A stretch of 64,000 nucleotides of DNA from Antedon mediterranea (taxonomy: Eukaryota; Echinodermata; Crinoidea; Comatulida; Antedonidae), in assembly GCF_964355755.1 (NCBI RefSeq), contig NC_092677.1, positions 5,833,001 through 5,897,000 on the forward strand, in the 5' to 3' direction. The translations under genes were made by a program, and so were the position numbers. This document shows positions 45,501-57,400 of this stretch, in pieces. The notes beneath the pieces are model-generated. The model had not been told where the DNA came from. It saw only the letters and a program-made list of their open reading frames with translations, and searched no databases. Each line of letters begins with the position of its first letter. Within the stretch, counting starts at the first letter, position 1.

Positions 45501-47118
45501 AAGAAGATATCAGTGATATGGTACAAATTTTTCAGACATTACACTTCCCATTGGGCTACAGTACATTGTACTGTATGTTTAAACGTCAGTTCTCTAGCCC
45601 TGTCCCGTACTTGATACGATTGATGAACAATGCATCAATTTAAAGCAAAGTTTGATTTTAGAATGTATTTTTTAAATGTTTTTTGTAAAATTTTTGTATT
45701 TTTTTGTATGAATGATTCATAATGGTTGCCTTTTTGTATCTATATATTGTTATGAATGAATTTGTATTTTTATACTGTATTTGTTTTAACCTTATGTAAA
45801 TTAGAAGTCAATTCAGCACTTTTGCTGCTATTTTTAAATAATTATGTTTTATAATTTGAATAAGTACCAATATATTAACCGATATATTTTTGTGATTGCT
45901 TGAATATACAACAAGCCTAAACTGCAATGTAACTCCATTACAAAAATCAGCAATTTTACTTTGATAGAGAAAAATGCATGTAAACATAGATTGTCTTGTT
46001 ATTACGTTATACTGACAAACATCACGATAAAAACCAAAACAAATTAGAAAGTGTTGAAATAGAGAAATAAGGCAACGATGCAAAGTGGGTGGAAATTAAT
46101 CAGAGTTGACATATCGGTACACATTACTGTAGCAGTTGAATGTTGTGCTGTGGTTACAGTCTAGTTAGATCATGCTCAGATCAAGTCTCTATCAAACACA
46201 TTCAAACTAAACCCATAAACTCGTAAACAGGATATTTTACAAGCCAAATAATAGTTTTCAATGACTAATTGCTGTATTACTGATAACAAACATTGATAAA
46301 TACATTTTTGTAAGGGTTTTTCATTGTTTCTTTGAGTGTGGCCAGGCGGTATCTGAATGCTATATATGCATTTATAAAAAGTATTTACTATATATTTCTT
46401 GCAAAAACTGAACTGAAAACTGAATCGCTTCACACCTGTGGTATGGATAACCGTTACCAGATAAGCGTTCAAGTTCTATGAAACTACGTATTGTGTCGAC
46501 ATGGAACTCAACTGAAAAGAACTAGTTGCACAAGAGCTCCGATGTCAATTTTCGAGCAAATGAATCAAACTTATTAAGGACAAAATAATATATTATGTAC
46601 CATTACTAAATTCTGTAAATATAGCTCATGTTCCGATAGATTGCACTGAAGTCTCTGTTCAAGCAGTTTCTTAAGCGATGACATTGGTTCAGCTATGTCC
46701 ATCATCTGTGTGATTACATTGCTTGGAGTGGTTTGCCTATTAAAACATGAAATTAAAGATGAAATTACAGTTAAGTAAAATTGGAGAAACAAGATAAATA
46801 AAATATAAATAACTTGACTGAGATTTAAATCAAACAAAATACTTCGAAATTTCTAAAATAAATTGTATAATTTTAAAATGGTTTTGGTATATATAACATG
46901 TTTGTCTCCAATTTAACAATGAGGCTATGTTTTGTTGACTATAACACCAACAAGTTTCAACTTTATTTTGGCATAAAAGGTAGGTGATGATGATGATAAT
47001 TGAAAATAAGTAAACAAAAAAAAAGACGAACTAACGTATTGTTAGATTCCTGCGTCTTTGACTTCTTAACAGAAGCATCTCCAGAGGAATCACCATCTTC
47101 TGCAGACCTCTTGGACAT
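39569..47118 (-). CDS. GABPA: GA-binding protein alpha chain (ETS transcription factor), complete
   Basis: The exons in order are 47118-47036, 46736-46601, 43243-43159, 42649-42566, 42392-42282, 41927-41724, 41279-41244, 40643-40617, 40485-40384 and 39906-39569. All are GT-AG with matching phases; 401 aa (human 454). It binds GGAA sites and recruits the GABP beta subunit to activate housekeeping and mitochondrial genes. Visible parts are an acidic/basic start ([13 protein letters not shown]), an OST-type N-terminal domain ([34 protein letters not shown]), the PNT domain in the 204-nt exon (residues about 167-234; [26 protein letters not shown]), and a C-terminal ETS domain (about 296-377; [27 protein letters not shown]). 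The C-terminal tail after NKLVVECEQ is almost absent, so it ends about 30 residues earlier than the human protein. Confidence 0.95.
40776..40965 (-). mobile_element. tRNA-headed SINE, body only (copy 1), GABPA intron
   Basis: It shares GGGTAACC.CCTACTC, TTCTTTAAAGTGCACAC, TGTACACTGGACCTA.GGTTTATAGTCCTTATCCGAG and AAGACTTGTTT with 57860-58131. The tRNA-like head has decayed or is missing. Confidence 0.6.
41373..41469. repeat. Near-perfect hairpin in GABPA intron, about 43-bp arms
   Basis: TATGATAGTGTTTTGTGGCA...GACTGGTTAACATT is mirrored after about 10 bases. There is one small mismatch region. Function unknown. Confidence 0.7.
44372..44572. mobile_element. Foldback element, GTCTACACTATCAAAC family (copy 4) with four 21-bp repeats
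   Basis: The ends are AAACTCTGTCTACACTATAAAAC and AGTAGTTTGATAGTGTAGA. Internal units CATATTTGGGTATATCACTAC occur four times (44446-44525). It lies in a GABPA intron. Confidence 0.65.
45341..45490. mobile_element. Foldback element, GTCTACACTATCAAAC family (copy 5)
   Basis: It runs from AAAGCGCTGTCCACACTATC to GATAGTGTAGACAGAGTTTTA, with the palindromic CATATATGGGCACATCACA core and without expanded 21-bp repeats. Confidence 0.6.
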
Positions 47119-50100
47119 TCTTTGTCTTTTAACCTTTTTTTATGTACAGGTACTGCAGACTTTAGAATCTGAAAAGATATAAGTGAAATAAACATAGATA
47201 GATCGTTTAGTTCACGTTACATACAATTGTCATCATTTGGGGCAGTATCGGCTGCTTCCTTGGACTCAAGACAAATCCTTCAGTGCGGTAAAAATTCCAG
47301 ATCGTAGGCTTGAGTTGCTCTCACCCATTAAAACCACTTTGCAGTAGTGCACTTATACCCATGCTATTGTGTGCACTTGTAGTATAGTATATTACTGTAT
47401 TATCCAATTGATATAGATAGAAGATATAGTAGAATCTGCCGACAATTTTGCAGAATTGTAGAAACCAATTTGTTTTTTAAACCATGGCTGACACCACTAT
47501 TATGGGGACAATTTGTTGGGTTCGAAAGTGTACCCTTGGAATTCTACCGTATAATAATAGTAAAGTGAAATTTTACAAATTAGGCTAGGCCTCACTCCAA
47601 GAAATATGTTTTTGTAACTAAATACATTTTCTTTAAAAAATTAATTTTATGGAATAGGCAGGCCTCACTCCAAGAAATATGATGTTTTAACTAAACACAT
47701 TTTTTTAATAAATTATATTTCCTTCTGGAAAAAATTTGAACAGACAATTTCACGGGAAAGATAAATGCAATCCTGAAATCCCTGGGCCACACCCGTCAAA
47801 TATAATTAATTTAATTAATTGATTAGCGCTTGAATTCCAAGAGATTATCAAACTGACACTTTGTCTAGAATATCTTTACGTTTCAATTAATACTAGGAAT
47901 AGGCTTAAATACCAAATGTGTTTCGCTTTTGGACAGGTCATTGTACTTCAGTTATTGGGAATGTTATTTTCAAAACACTAATAAATAAAGCACAGATAAT
48001 AATATACATGTCATGTTATGTTTTTTTAAAGCATTCTCAAAATGTATTGTTTGACATGACAAAAATCTCTAGTTTATTTTTATGTACAGTTAGTGTAGCA
48101 GCACTAGCGAGCGTTTTGACATTTTTTCTGTGGTACTGTATGATTTTTTGGTTCTTTGGTATAAATTAAATTTGCTCGTTTAAATGTGCACAATTTACAA
48201 TCGCAATGGCATCTACACATAATACAATTACAAATCTGAATGTTTTTGAGGCTCTCTTTAATTAGAAAAGTCTCGCAGTGCTTAAAGAGAACAAGAAGCA
48301 AAAGTGAGTTTTCAAAAGAAATGTAAAACTGTTTCGATGTAGAAGAATGGACATGAAATGCGTTAAAAGCTAAGGTGTAGGGGCAAAAATACCCTGCAAT
48401 AAGTTGAATTTGCCAAATCAGTGTATTTGACAGTAATTTGCATCACATTAAAATGTGTACGCTGTTGCTAATAGCAACTATAGTGCTGTAGTACCATTAA
48501 AATATGTAACAATAAGAAATTTGAAAAACTACCCATTTGGATTGAAAAAAAAAGTCTGAATTGCATTTTATTTTATGACAAAAAAAGATGTCTTTGCATT
48601 TTTCAATCTTAATTGAAAATGTCCTTGTAAATTAAAAAGGTAGTAAAACATGTATTTGAAGTATTAATGATTAATTATGAATGTTATAGTTTTAAAATGT
48701 AAATAAATTAACACCCAACAAAACTACAGTACAGTATAGTGTTTACAAGAAACATTGCCGGTTACCTCTAGGATATTAATCAAACTATACTCTGTATTAT
48801 TAATATATGAAAATTTTAACTTAAATACTTTAAAAGCTGTAATATTTATATAAGAAAACTCACCAAGATATCTACGATTGTTGTAGTTGCTCTAGCAAAG
48901 TAGGAATGAATGTGAGCCTTATAGCAGAAAAACTCGAACATTAACAACCGAAGTGTTATCTACACTACAACACGCTTGTTCTATAATTACTACAAACTTG
49001 ATTGATGACGGTGCTAATTTCTAATTCTCTAGAGGGGGTATCGACACAGCATGTAACAGTCTATTTACTGAACTTCCTAAACATTACTTTAATGCTGTAT
49101 GGCTTATCTTGTTAAAAAGTTCTCCCAAGTTCTAAGCACCAATAGGCCAAAACTTACGGATTTCATTAATTTTTTTGCACTACGGATTTGGGTGGGTCTC
49201 ATTTTGTCCAGGGATACTTGATTGGAACAGGGAGAGCTGATTGGAAAAAGGAGCTGATTTCTTTTTCGCATTATCTGGTGTCGAGTGGTATATATTTATT
49301 GGAAACATAAATGCTAATGTTTAATACTTGAAGTGGAACTTTTCAGAGGACTTCCGTTTGAAATTTAGTAAACTGTTGGACACAATTCAGAATTGTTATG
49401 ATTTAATTACATACATTAAATTTTTTAGGACTTTACAAACCTGATAATTATATGTATTTGTAATGTAATTCAATATACAATGTAATATAATGCTAATATT
49501 ATAGTTCTAAAAAGTAATTGAATTTTAAGATTAGTTGTTTAAATTTTCTTATTTATTTTTTTTTAGATGAGACTGAAAGTTTAATTTACTTAAGCAACTT
49601 TCTAATATTTTGTGAACCAGACTAATACAAGGTTGGAATAATATGACTGGGTTTAAACCTACTGAGCTTCATAATTTTAAATGAACTTAAAAGTACTGTA
49701 CTTCCTGGCAACTAATTTGATCTTTAACTTCCACTGCTCCTTATTCCAATGCTAAATCAAGACGGTTGATGTCCTCTAAAGAGGGAAAGTTAAAGTCTGC
49801 TTTGTCATTATAGCGCAACATAAAATGAAAGTTTTAAAAAAAACGAGACAGAATTACCTTAAGTGTAAAGTTAATCAAATATAATACAATTCTGCTGCAT
49901 ACTGGAAATAAACAAACTGATTTTCTGCTCTTTAGAATGAAAGGAATTTCCTGTGACCTATTAATATCAAATGTTTGAGAAATACATTTTCAAATGTCAT
50001 GTTGTGTAGTTTAAGGTAGTACAGGACGTATATTTAGCATAGTTGATTTACTGTACATTTTTAATTTAAAAAAATAAAGAAATAAACAAGAAATATTTCT

Positions 50101-53100
50101 TTAAAAAACGCCACTCGACGTTTTGACTAACAATTTTAATCATTGATTTTTCTATCTTCAGATATAATGGTATATCATAATCAATTATTTTTGTTTAACA
50201 ATCAGTAGTAAATATTTTGTGTAAATATAGTCTAGCCTACTGTACAGATACAGAAAAAAAATATAATCATAAACTAAACTACAACATTTCATTTATACAG
50301 TAGGTCCATGGTAGGAGCATTAATTACTCCCTAATTTGACCCAGCCCACGTATATAGGCCTACTACCTAGCTACAATAGGGATAACGATGCAACATAAAA
50401 AGTAATAGCATACATTGCCTGTTGATATTTCGAATCAATATTAAAATAAAGAAAGAATTATGAAAATCTGATTATAGTTTTCAAAATATAGTGCCCAAAA
50501 CCAAAGTAATCGTTTTTAGCCACGAACAAAGTAAATAAATTGCTTTATTAAATGCTTATTTGTCAATCAGTGTTTGGTCTTTCATCTTCATGACACACCA
50601 AGGTTCTACAGAATATTATCAGGTTTCCAGGCATTAATATAGTAATTTACTTGCTGTTTATGCAATATATGTATTTAATACGATAAAATATTAATATACC
50701 TTGTTAGGCTGCTGACTCAGACTGACAATGGCCAGCCAAATACAATAGGCATATTTCGCAGGTTCGTTATGTATGGGGAGCACAAAACCGTGGTCTAAGT
50801 TTTAACTTTTAGGTTACAGCCAGAGTAGTCTTAGCATAATTATTATAATCTATAGGCTATCTATATAATCATCCTTGCAGCCACTTTATCTCCTCCTGCA
50901 TAAAGAGTAAAAAAGCACGTTGTCGATATCAAAGGCATTCGAGGGGACTCTCGAACTACTAGTAAAAGCGACCATGCGAGGCTGACTGCATATGATATAT
51001 GACGCGATAAACAGGCTTTGCTATATATGGAAGGCGGCGGACTACGTACTAGAGGCCTAGCTAGACAGGCTTTTTTTTAGAGCTCTCTCTCCCCTACTAT
51101 TTTTATACTCCACAGACAGACCTTTGTCCTGGGCCTGGCATGCTGCTGCTGCATTCTCTCACTCCAGCAGCAGTTCAGTTACTTTAAATTAAAGTAATTG
51201 GCTTATTAGGCCTAGCCTCTACGCTACGCCGCTAGTCATTAAAGTTTAATGACTAGCGTAGAGGCTAGGCCTAAGCCAATTATTGAATGAAAACAAATTA
51301 ATTATTGGTTGGGAGTTCATGCAGATATAACAGTGGTAAAAATTATCATTACATCACGAACAGCTACACTACAGTAGGAGGCAGAGATAGCTAGGCCTAT
51401 GCATAGTCTTGAGGCTACTATAACCGGGTCAAAATGTGGCGATGGGAATAGCAGAAGGAAGACGCCTCGGCCTACGGAAGTACGCACAATAATTCTGTAT
51501 TTCTTCGGACCTTAAATAGCTTATAATGTTACTTTACCTCTATATTAACAATCGTAGATATTTAATGACTGGAATATACACTTTTTACCAAGAAAATAAC
51601 AGTATAGCTACTGATTTTCTGCTCCTAAAAAATAAGTACACTCTCTTCTTTACGATCGGCATGAAATTTTGATTGTTTTGTTTTCATAAAATAGAGGGCG
51701 GCCTACAAGCTCAATCCTTCATTCAGCGTAATAAATAAAAATAGAAAAAAAAAATTCATGATTTTAGTCTTATTTTATTAATTTACAGGTAGTTTAAAAT
51801 TAACCAAGCAGTTTAACTGTAAAATATACTGTTTAGGTATAATTATATTATATACAGCTTCCATAATCTTTTTATCTCTTTAATTTTACTACAACAAAAT
51901 ATAAACAAAATGAACTTAACGGAAAATAATTATTATTGAAAAATGATTTAGGTAGTTTTTAAAGAAGTCAAAGTGAAAATGATCTTAAACGTGAGAAGAA
52001 AACAAAAAAAGGCGTACAAACATTGTCAATAAAGAACAACTTTCATTGGCAGAGAGGTTCCTGATAAAGAATAAACATCAATAGCGCAAACAATGTCAAT
52101 GCATCGTTAATTAATCGGGAACGATTTTCATTGATAAAGAGAGGAGTTTCAGAGAGTGCGATGAGATACAATATTTGGCAAAGATTGCTTGAGAAGTCAC
52201 AGTGAAAAAAATAAAAATGTTTTCTTCAAAAGTTGGCAAAGACAATAATTAGTGATAAAATAATGGAACACTTGGTAGATTGTCAGTAATACATTTTTCA
52301 AGATGAGTAGAGTTTCCAGTACAAGGGGTCATCAGCTAAAAGTACCTATATTATTAAGGTCTAAGAGTTGATCACCTTTAAACTTAATAGCCACGATTAA
52401 AAAATGGCAGAAAAATATGTTATCAACAATAGATTGTTCATTATTTTTATGACACTATTTTTGCATGATTAAATACCAAAATAAAAAAACAAATATATCT
52501 AACCGATAATTTACACTATTTAATTTACTATTTATTTATACTATTCAAAATAAATCGACCTACTTATCCTCCTCTTCATTATTTTTATAAATAATTCACA
52601 CAATAAACAAACACTTTGATGCATTATTTTTTTTATTAAATAGAATTAATAGTCTTTTTATAAATTATGTCCAAGGTGACAATACAAAAAAATCTATCAA
52701 AATGTTTTAATTAAATGTAGAGATGTAGTCGCATAAAGACCCATATAACGTACATACAACTCTATTTAAAGACATAAATGATGTTGGTCTATAATAGAGA
52801 TATTATAGCTCTTCTATTTTCTTTACTGTAGGCCTACAATATTGATTGTACTGTATAAGATGTGTCTTCTATTGTTAATTCATGCCCATGTGTCCAGTCA
52901 AAAATATACACCCCAAACATTACTACTTGAGATGTTGTTACTAATAATTTTAAACATTAACGAATGTTAATTTGAAACAAAAAATCTATATACTAAATGT
53001 TAATTTTAAAGCGTCAAATCACATTACACATAAAAACTTTTAGGCAAAGTTAAACTCTCATTAAAAAAAGGGGGTCTTCCCTCAGAAAAAAAAAATCCCA

Positions 53101-54355
53101 GATGAGCACGAATCACAAATTTATTTGGACCTTAAAGTATCTCAGTTCCAACAAGATGGCCGTAACCAGAGAGAGAGAGAGAGGACGAGAGAGAGACATT
53201 AAATATTATTAATAATTTATAATTACATCTTCAGCATGATTTTGGTACATTTATATATAATATAGCTTTACTTGGCACAATTAACTGTTATTGGAAAATC
53301 AAAAGACATGAAATATACAGAAAGTGTGTGTAGCACCCTCATTCGTAAGTTTTTTTAGGACCCATTTATTACTCTTTAGGCCCACCTCTTCCCTCTCTGT
53401 CAAAATCCAAATTTCCTATTAGACTCATATCTTCTCTAGCCAAACATCTTCAAATTTCTTTCACATATAGCCCAACCCTTTATGTCTTACTTTTCTTCTG
53501 TATAGACCACAAGCCTTTCCCACCCTATGCACAAAAGCACCCTAAGTCCTTCTCAGTGGACTCAACAATATGCATTTTTTTAATAAAATATGGATCATCT
53601 TAAACAAACCATCTACATCTACTTTTAAACACCTAAAAAAAGTAATACCAATCGGTATAAAAACCAACAAGGATAGCTGCATTTAAACAAAGAACTTAAT
53701 GTTTTGCGATTATTCACATTCCAACACAATTAAGCCCCGTTTTTTCATTCTTTTACTGCTGTGTTGATGGAATTATGTTATTTTTGGAATGAAATAATAA
53801 TAATAATACATTACAGTATATTATAAACAAAATATTTGCATAGTATTACAATATTAATATATATCATTGATGCTAATTTCATAAATGTTTACACACACAG
53901 TTACACATTGCTGATAGGTAAAAGGATGTGTGTAGGGAATACCATGTCAAAATAAATTTACTGCAGTTACTCGATTTTCATTCATCCTATTTATGCAATT
54001 ATTTATCAAGTGTTTTTGAGGTAATCATACACATTGATTATTGCTTAAATATCTCATAAACTTCTACATTGAAACAAAATCATTCAAATTGTAGTTTCTG
54101 CAGTAACTGCAGTAGACCAATGTTGACATCATCTCTAACCATGTGCTAATCTATCCATTTTTTTGATATATAACATTGGGTTTAAAAAATATTTTTAGCA
54201 CCATCTGTTTATGGATATTTCAGTTTTTATTTGTTTTTAACAGGGAGTTGTTATTAGTAATAACAACTCCCTGGTTTTTAACAAATACTATATTAGACCA
54301 ATGTAATGATTAAAGTCTTGTTGTATTGTTGCTTTCATGCGCGTTAAATTGTACG
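47119..54355. other. Intergenic between GABPA and CHEK1
   Basis: This should hold the GABPA 5' UTR and promoter. A minus-strand donor (CTTG|GTGAGT at about 48862) might end a non-coding GABPA exon. An ETS-type core, ACGGAAGT, lies at about 51475. There is a hairpin at 51195-51282, a GA-rich microsatellite at about 53170-53196 and a 15-bp-stem hairpin at 54241-54274. I see no recognisable gene. Confidence 0.45.
51195..51282. repeat. Imperfect hairpin with AGGCCTAG arms
   Basis: AATTGGCTTATTAGGCCTAGCC..ACGCT is mirrored by AGCGTAGAGGCTAGGCC..AATT around CTAGTCATTAAA/TTTAATGACTAG. The left arm carries eight extra bases. Confidence 0.6.
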
Positions 54356-54361
54356 TTTATT
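54356..54361 (-). terminator. Candidate CHEK1 polyadenylation signal
   Basis: The minus strand reads AATAAA 48 bases after the CHEK1 stop. It is the nearest such hexamer. The downstream element was not evaluated. Confidence 0.35.
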
Positions 54362-54408
54362 TCGTGACTTTGATAATACAGTAGTACTCATCACACGTTT
54401 AATAAATA

Positions 54409-57400
54409 CTATCTTTGGAGTTGAACTGGGCCTTTACATATAATACTAGCAAGTTTGCCCTTGATTTTCACAAATTTCCTCTTGAATTCCAGACCGTCTC
54501 CCTAAAATGATGAATTTCATTATTATTATTATTACTGCATTATTATTATTTATTTAATAAACTTGGGATAACACAGTATTTGTCTAGCATGCAACAATAT
54601 AGTATAAGCATAGATTATTATACAAATAATAAATGTTTATAAATGAATACAGAACATTCATTATTTGTTTATAACACAGACACCCTGTTCTGAAATAAAC
54701 TGTATTAAATTAATCCATCTTGAATGATTGTTCAAAGCTAGGCCAGGAATTTTCGGATTCTTGACATGGAGTAGTACAGATATAGACAGTGCACACTATG
54801 GGTAGATTTCCGAATGCAGATAAGTAAACAAGAAACACAGTGTTCAATAGTGCCATTCATTGTTCATTAGTGCGAAATAATAAACAGCACTTGATTTATC
54901 AATAAAATTGCAATTACACACTGAGGTTGGGATGTCTAAAAATGCTATATCTTCACCATTAGAACATTAGTGAACAAGACGATTAAAGAGCTAAAAGGCA
55001 AACAGAACAAATTGTTATATAATCACTATGCGTGTATACAGACCTTAGAAAGCCTAAAATCGACAAGAACATTTCCGTCCATATCTACCAATGTAGCCTT
55101 GAATGTCAATGGATTTCTTCGTTTATCTTGTGTTGTGATTGTTAGCTAGATAAATAAAAACAAATCTCATACAAGTAATGCTCAAACAAACTGCACATAA
55201 TATTACATTATGTGCTATTGGTGGTATTCTTTTCAATTATTTGAACAATGTAATTTGCTCATGAGCAACTCTATTATGATCAGCTCCATCGTGAACAAAT
55301 TCGTTATGCACTTGACATTTCAGTATCTGCTATGGTGGTATTTGTTAAGACAAAATTATTAGAACAATGTAAAATGCTGATTAGCAACTACATCATGATC
55401 AATTCCATCATGAGTAACACAATCACATCAACTCCATCATGAGCATGAGCAACTTCATCATGAGTAAAACCATAAGGAGCAACTACTTCACAAGCAACCA
55501 CAACAAGAGCAAATCCATCATGAGCAACTCCATCACAAGCAACTTTATCGCGAGCAAATCCATCATACGCAACTCAATCACGAGCAACTCCAATTCAATC
55601 AAAACCATAATAAACTTACTTGGCCTGCAGACGTTTGCTTTGCTTGATAGCCTAATTTTTCAAGAACTTCTAGCAAACTATGTATGCTTTCTTCTACACT
55701 GTACTTTGTAAAGAACCGAGTCATTCTCTTTACTAGTTTCTGGAATGGAGTCTTGAAAAAAAAAAGATATAATTATATTATATCCCACAATACAAAGTAA
55801 TAAACGTCTAGCCAATTTAAAAATTGTGCATAATTAAACAAAAAGAGATTTGTTTGTTTGTTTGTTTTTAAAAGTTCTAGCATTTGGTCTGTAATGGTAC
55901 AGCCTACATTTCTGCATTCTTACCTGGGAATTTCCCGGGGTACACGGTAGCTGACTACCCAATAACATATCATCAAGGTGTACTGGTTGGGAGAAACTAA
56001 CCCCATAGATTAGATCCTCAACGCTGCTACTATCAATTGTGCTGGTACCCAATCCACCACAGATAGATGGTTGCGAGCTAGAGTATTTACCCGGAGTTTC
56101 TTCCCTACAAAAAAAGAAAAACATTGATAACGAGCAACTACATCACAAGCCATCACTTCATTGCCAGTAAAAAAAAGCATTTAAAATAAATAACGTACCT
56201 ATTGGCCGATGACGGAGACAGATCCGTTCCTGTACACACTCGTTTAAATGAACCAGGTGGAGAACTTGAGGGCAGCCTTGAAAAACCTATTTAATAGAAT
56301 AAAATGTTGATCTTATTACAGTATGCCAATTACAGAGAAAGTTTTACTACTGGTCAAAGTTCACACTGCGCATATTATTGTCATGAATGATCACAGTAAA
56401 ACTAACCTTAAGCATTGGTTTACCTTACAAAATTTTCTAGTGTGAACATGACTGAACCAAACTTTGATCTAACCTTTTCTTTTAAATGTTTTACAATACC
56501 ATCTGTCATTTTTTATTTGAGTTATTGTATACCGTCTGGAGGGAACCTCACTTAACATTTTCTTCAAAAGTGCTGTAACATAAAAATAATTAAAGTAATA
56601 GTATACTGTATGCAGAGTAACCTCTACTTTAGGGCACACTCACTTAGGGAAGGGAAACCCATATAGTGACATATTTCCAAAGGGCAATGTGATGGTGTAA
56701 TGATATCGGACTGGAATGTGTTTGAGCCTATTTGTACCATACTGATTGTATCCTTAGGCAAGATGCTTTACTCTCATTGCCTCGTCCTTCGGATGGGACG
56801 TAAAGCTGTTGGTCCTGTGTACATGTAGCGCACATTCAAATACTTGGCACACTATTCTAAAAGAGTAGGAGATCATCTTCCGTGTGCTAATCTGGTAGGC
56901 ACTGAACTGCTGAGGTTTGCAGAAGGCCTAATCCAAATTTTCTTAGTTTCCAGTTAAGCTTGAGGACAATGGTTAATACCTTCAATCAATCAATCGTTCT
57001 ATTTATATAGCCCCATTCAAACAGTCATTGCTCATGGCGCTTCCAAAAATATAAGAAAATGTGAGGTTTGAGTAGTGATGTAAAGGTGCTCAATAATGAT
57101 GTTTCCTTCACCTTTATATGCCAAAAATATTTAATGGACAACCCATATTAAGGGGAACATTGTTTGGTCCCAAAGGTGTCCTCTTATTAGGGGTTCTTCT
57201 GTAACTAAATGCTACCCCTCAAATTCCATACCTAAAACTATAGTGTCTATCTTGACCCACGGTGTCAACTCAACCCTCTTGTCTAACCAATTGCAGAACT
57301 CTTTACAGTCATAGCTTGGTTCGTCCCATGGTAACTCTATCAAAAGAAATAGAAAACAGACTTTAGGTGTTTCTCTTCTCGTTCTGGGTTTTAGATTTAC

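Noticed and set aside
55439-55711. Plus-strand frame with SN-rich repeats
   Set aside because: It is the translation of the 15-bp minisatellite and overlaps a CHEK1 exon on the other strand.
56573-57231. Apparent loss of the CHEK1 kinase C-terminal exon
   Set aside because: At first exons 57336-57232 and 56286-56199 seemed to join directly. The missing exon was then found at 56572-56474 (QIKNDRWY), so the gene is normal.
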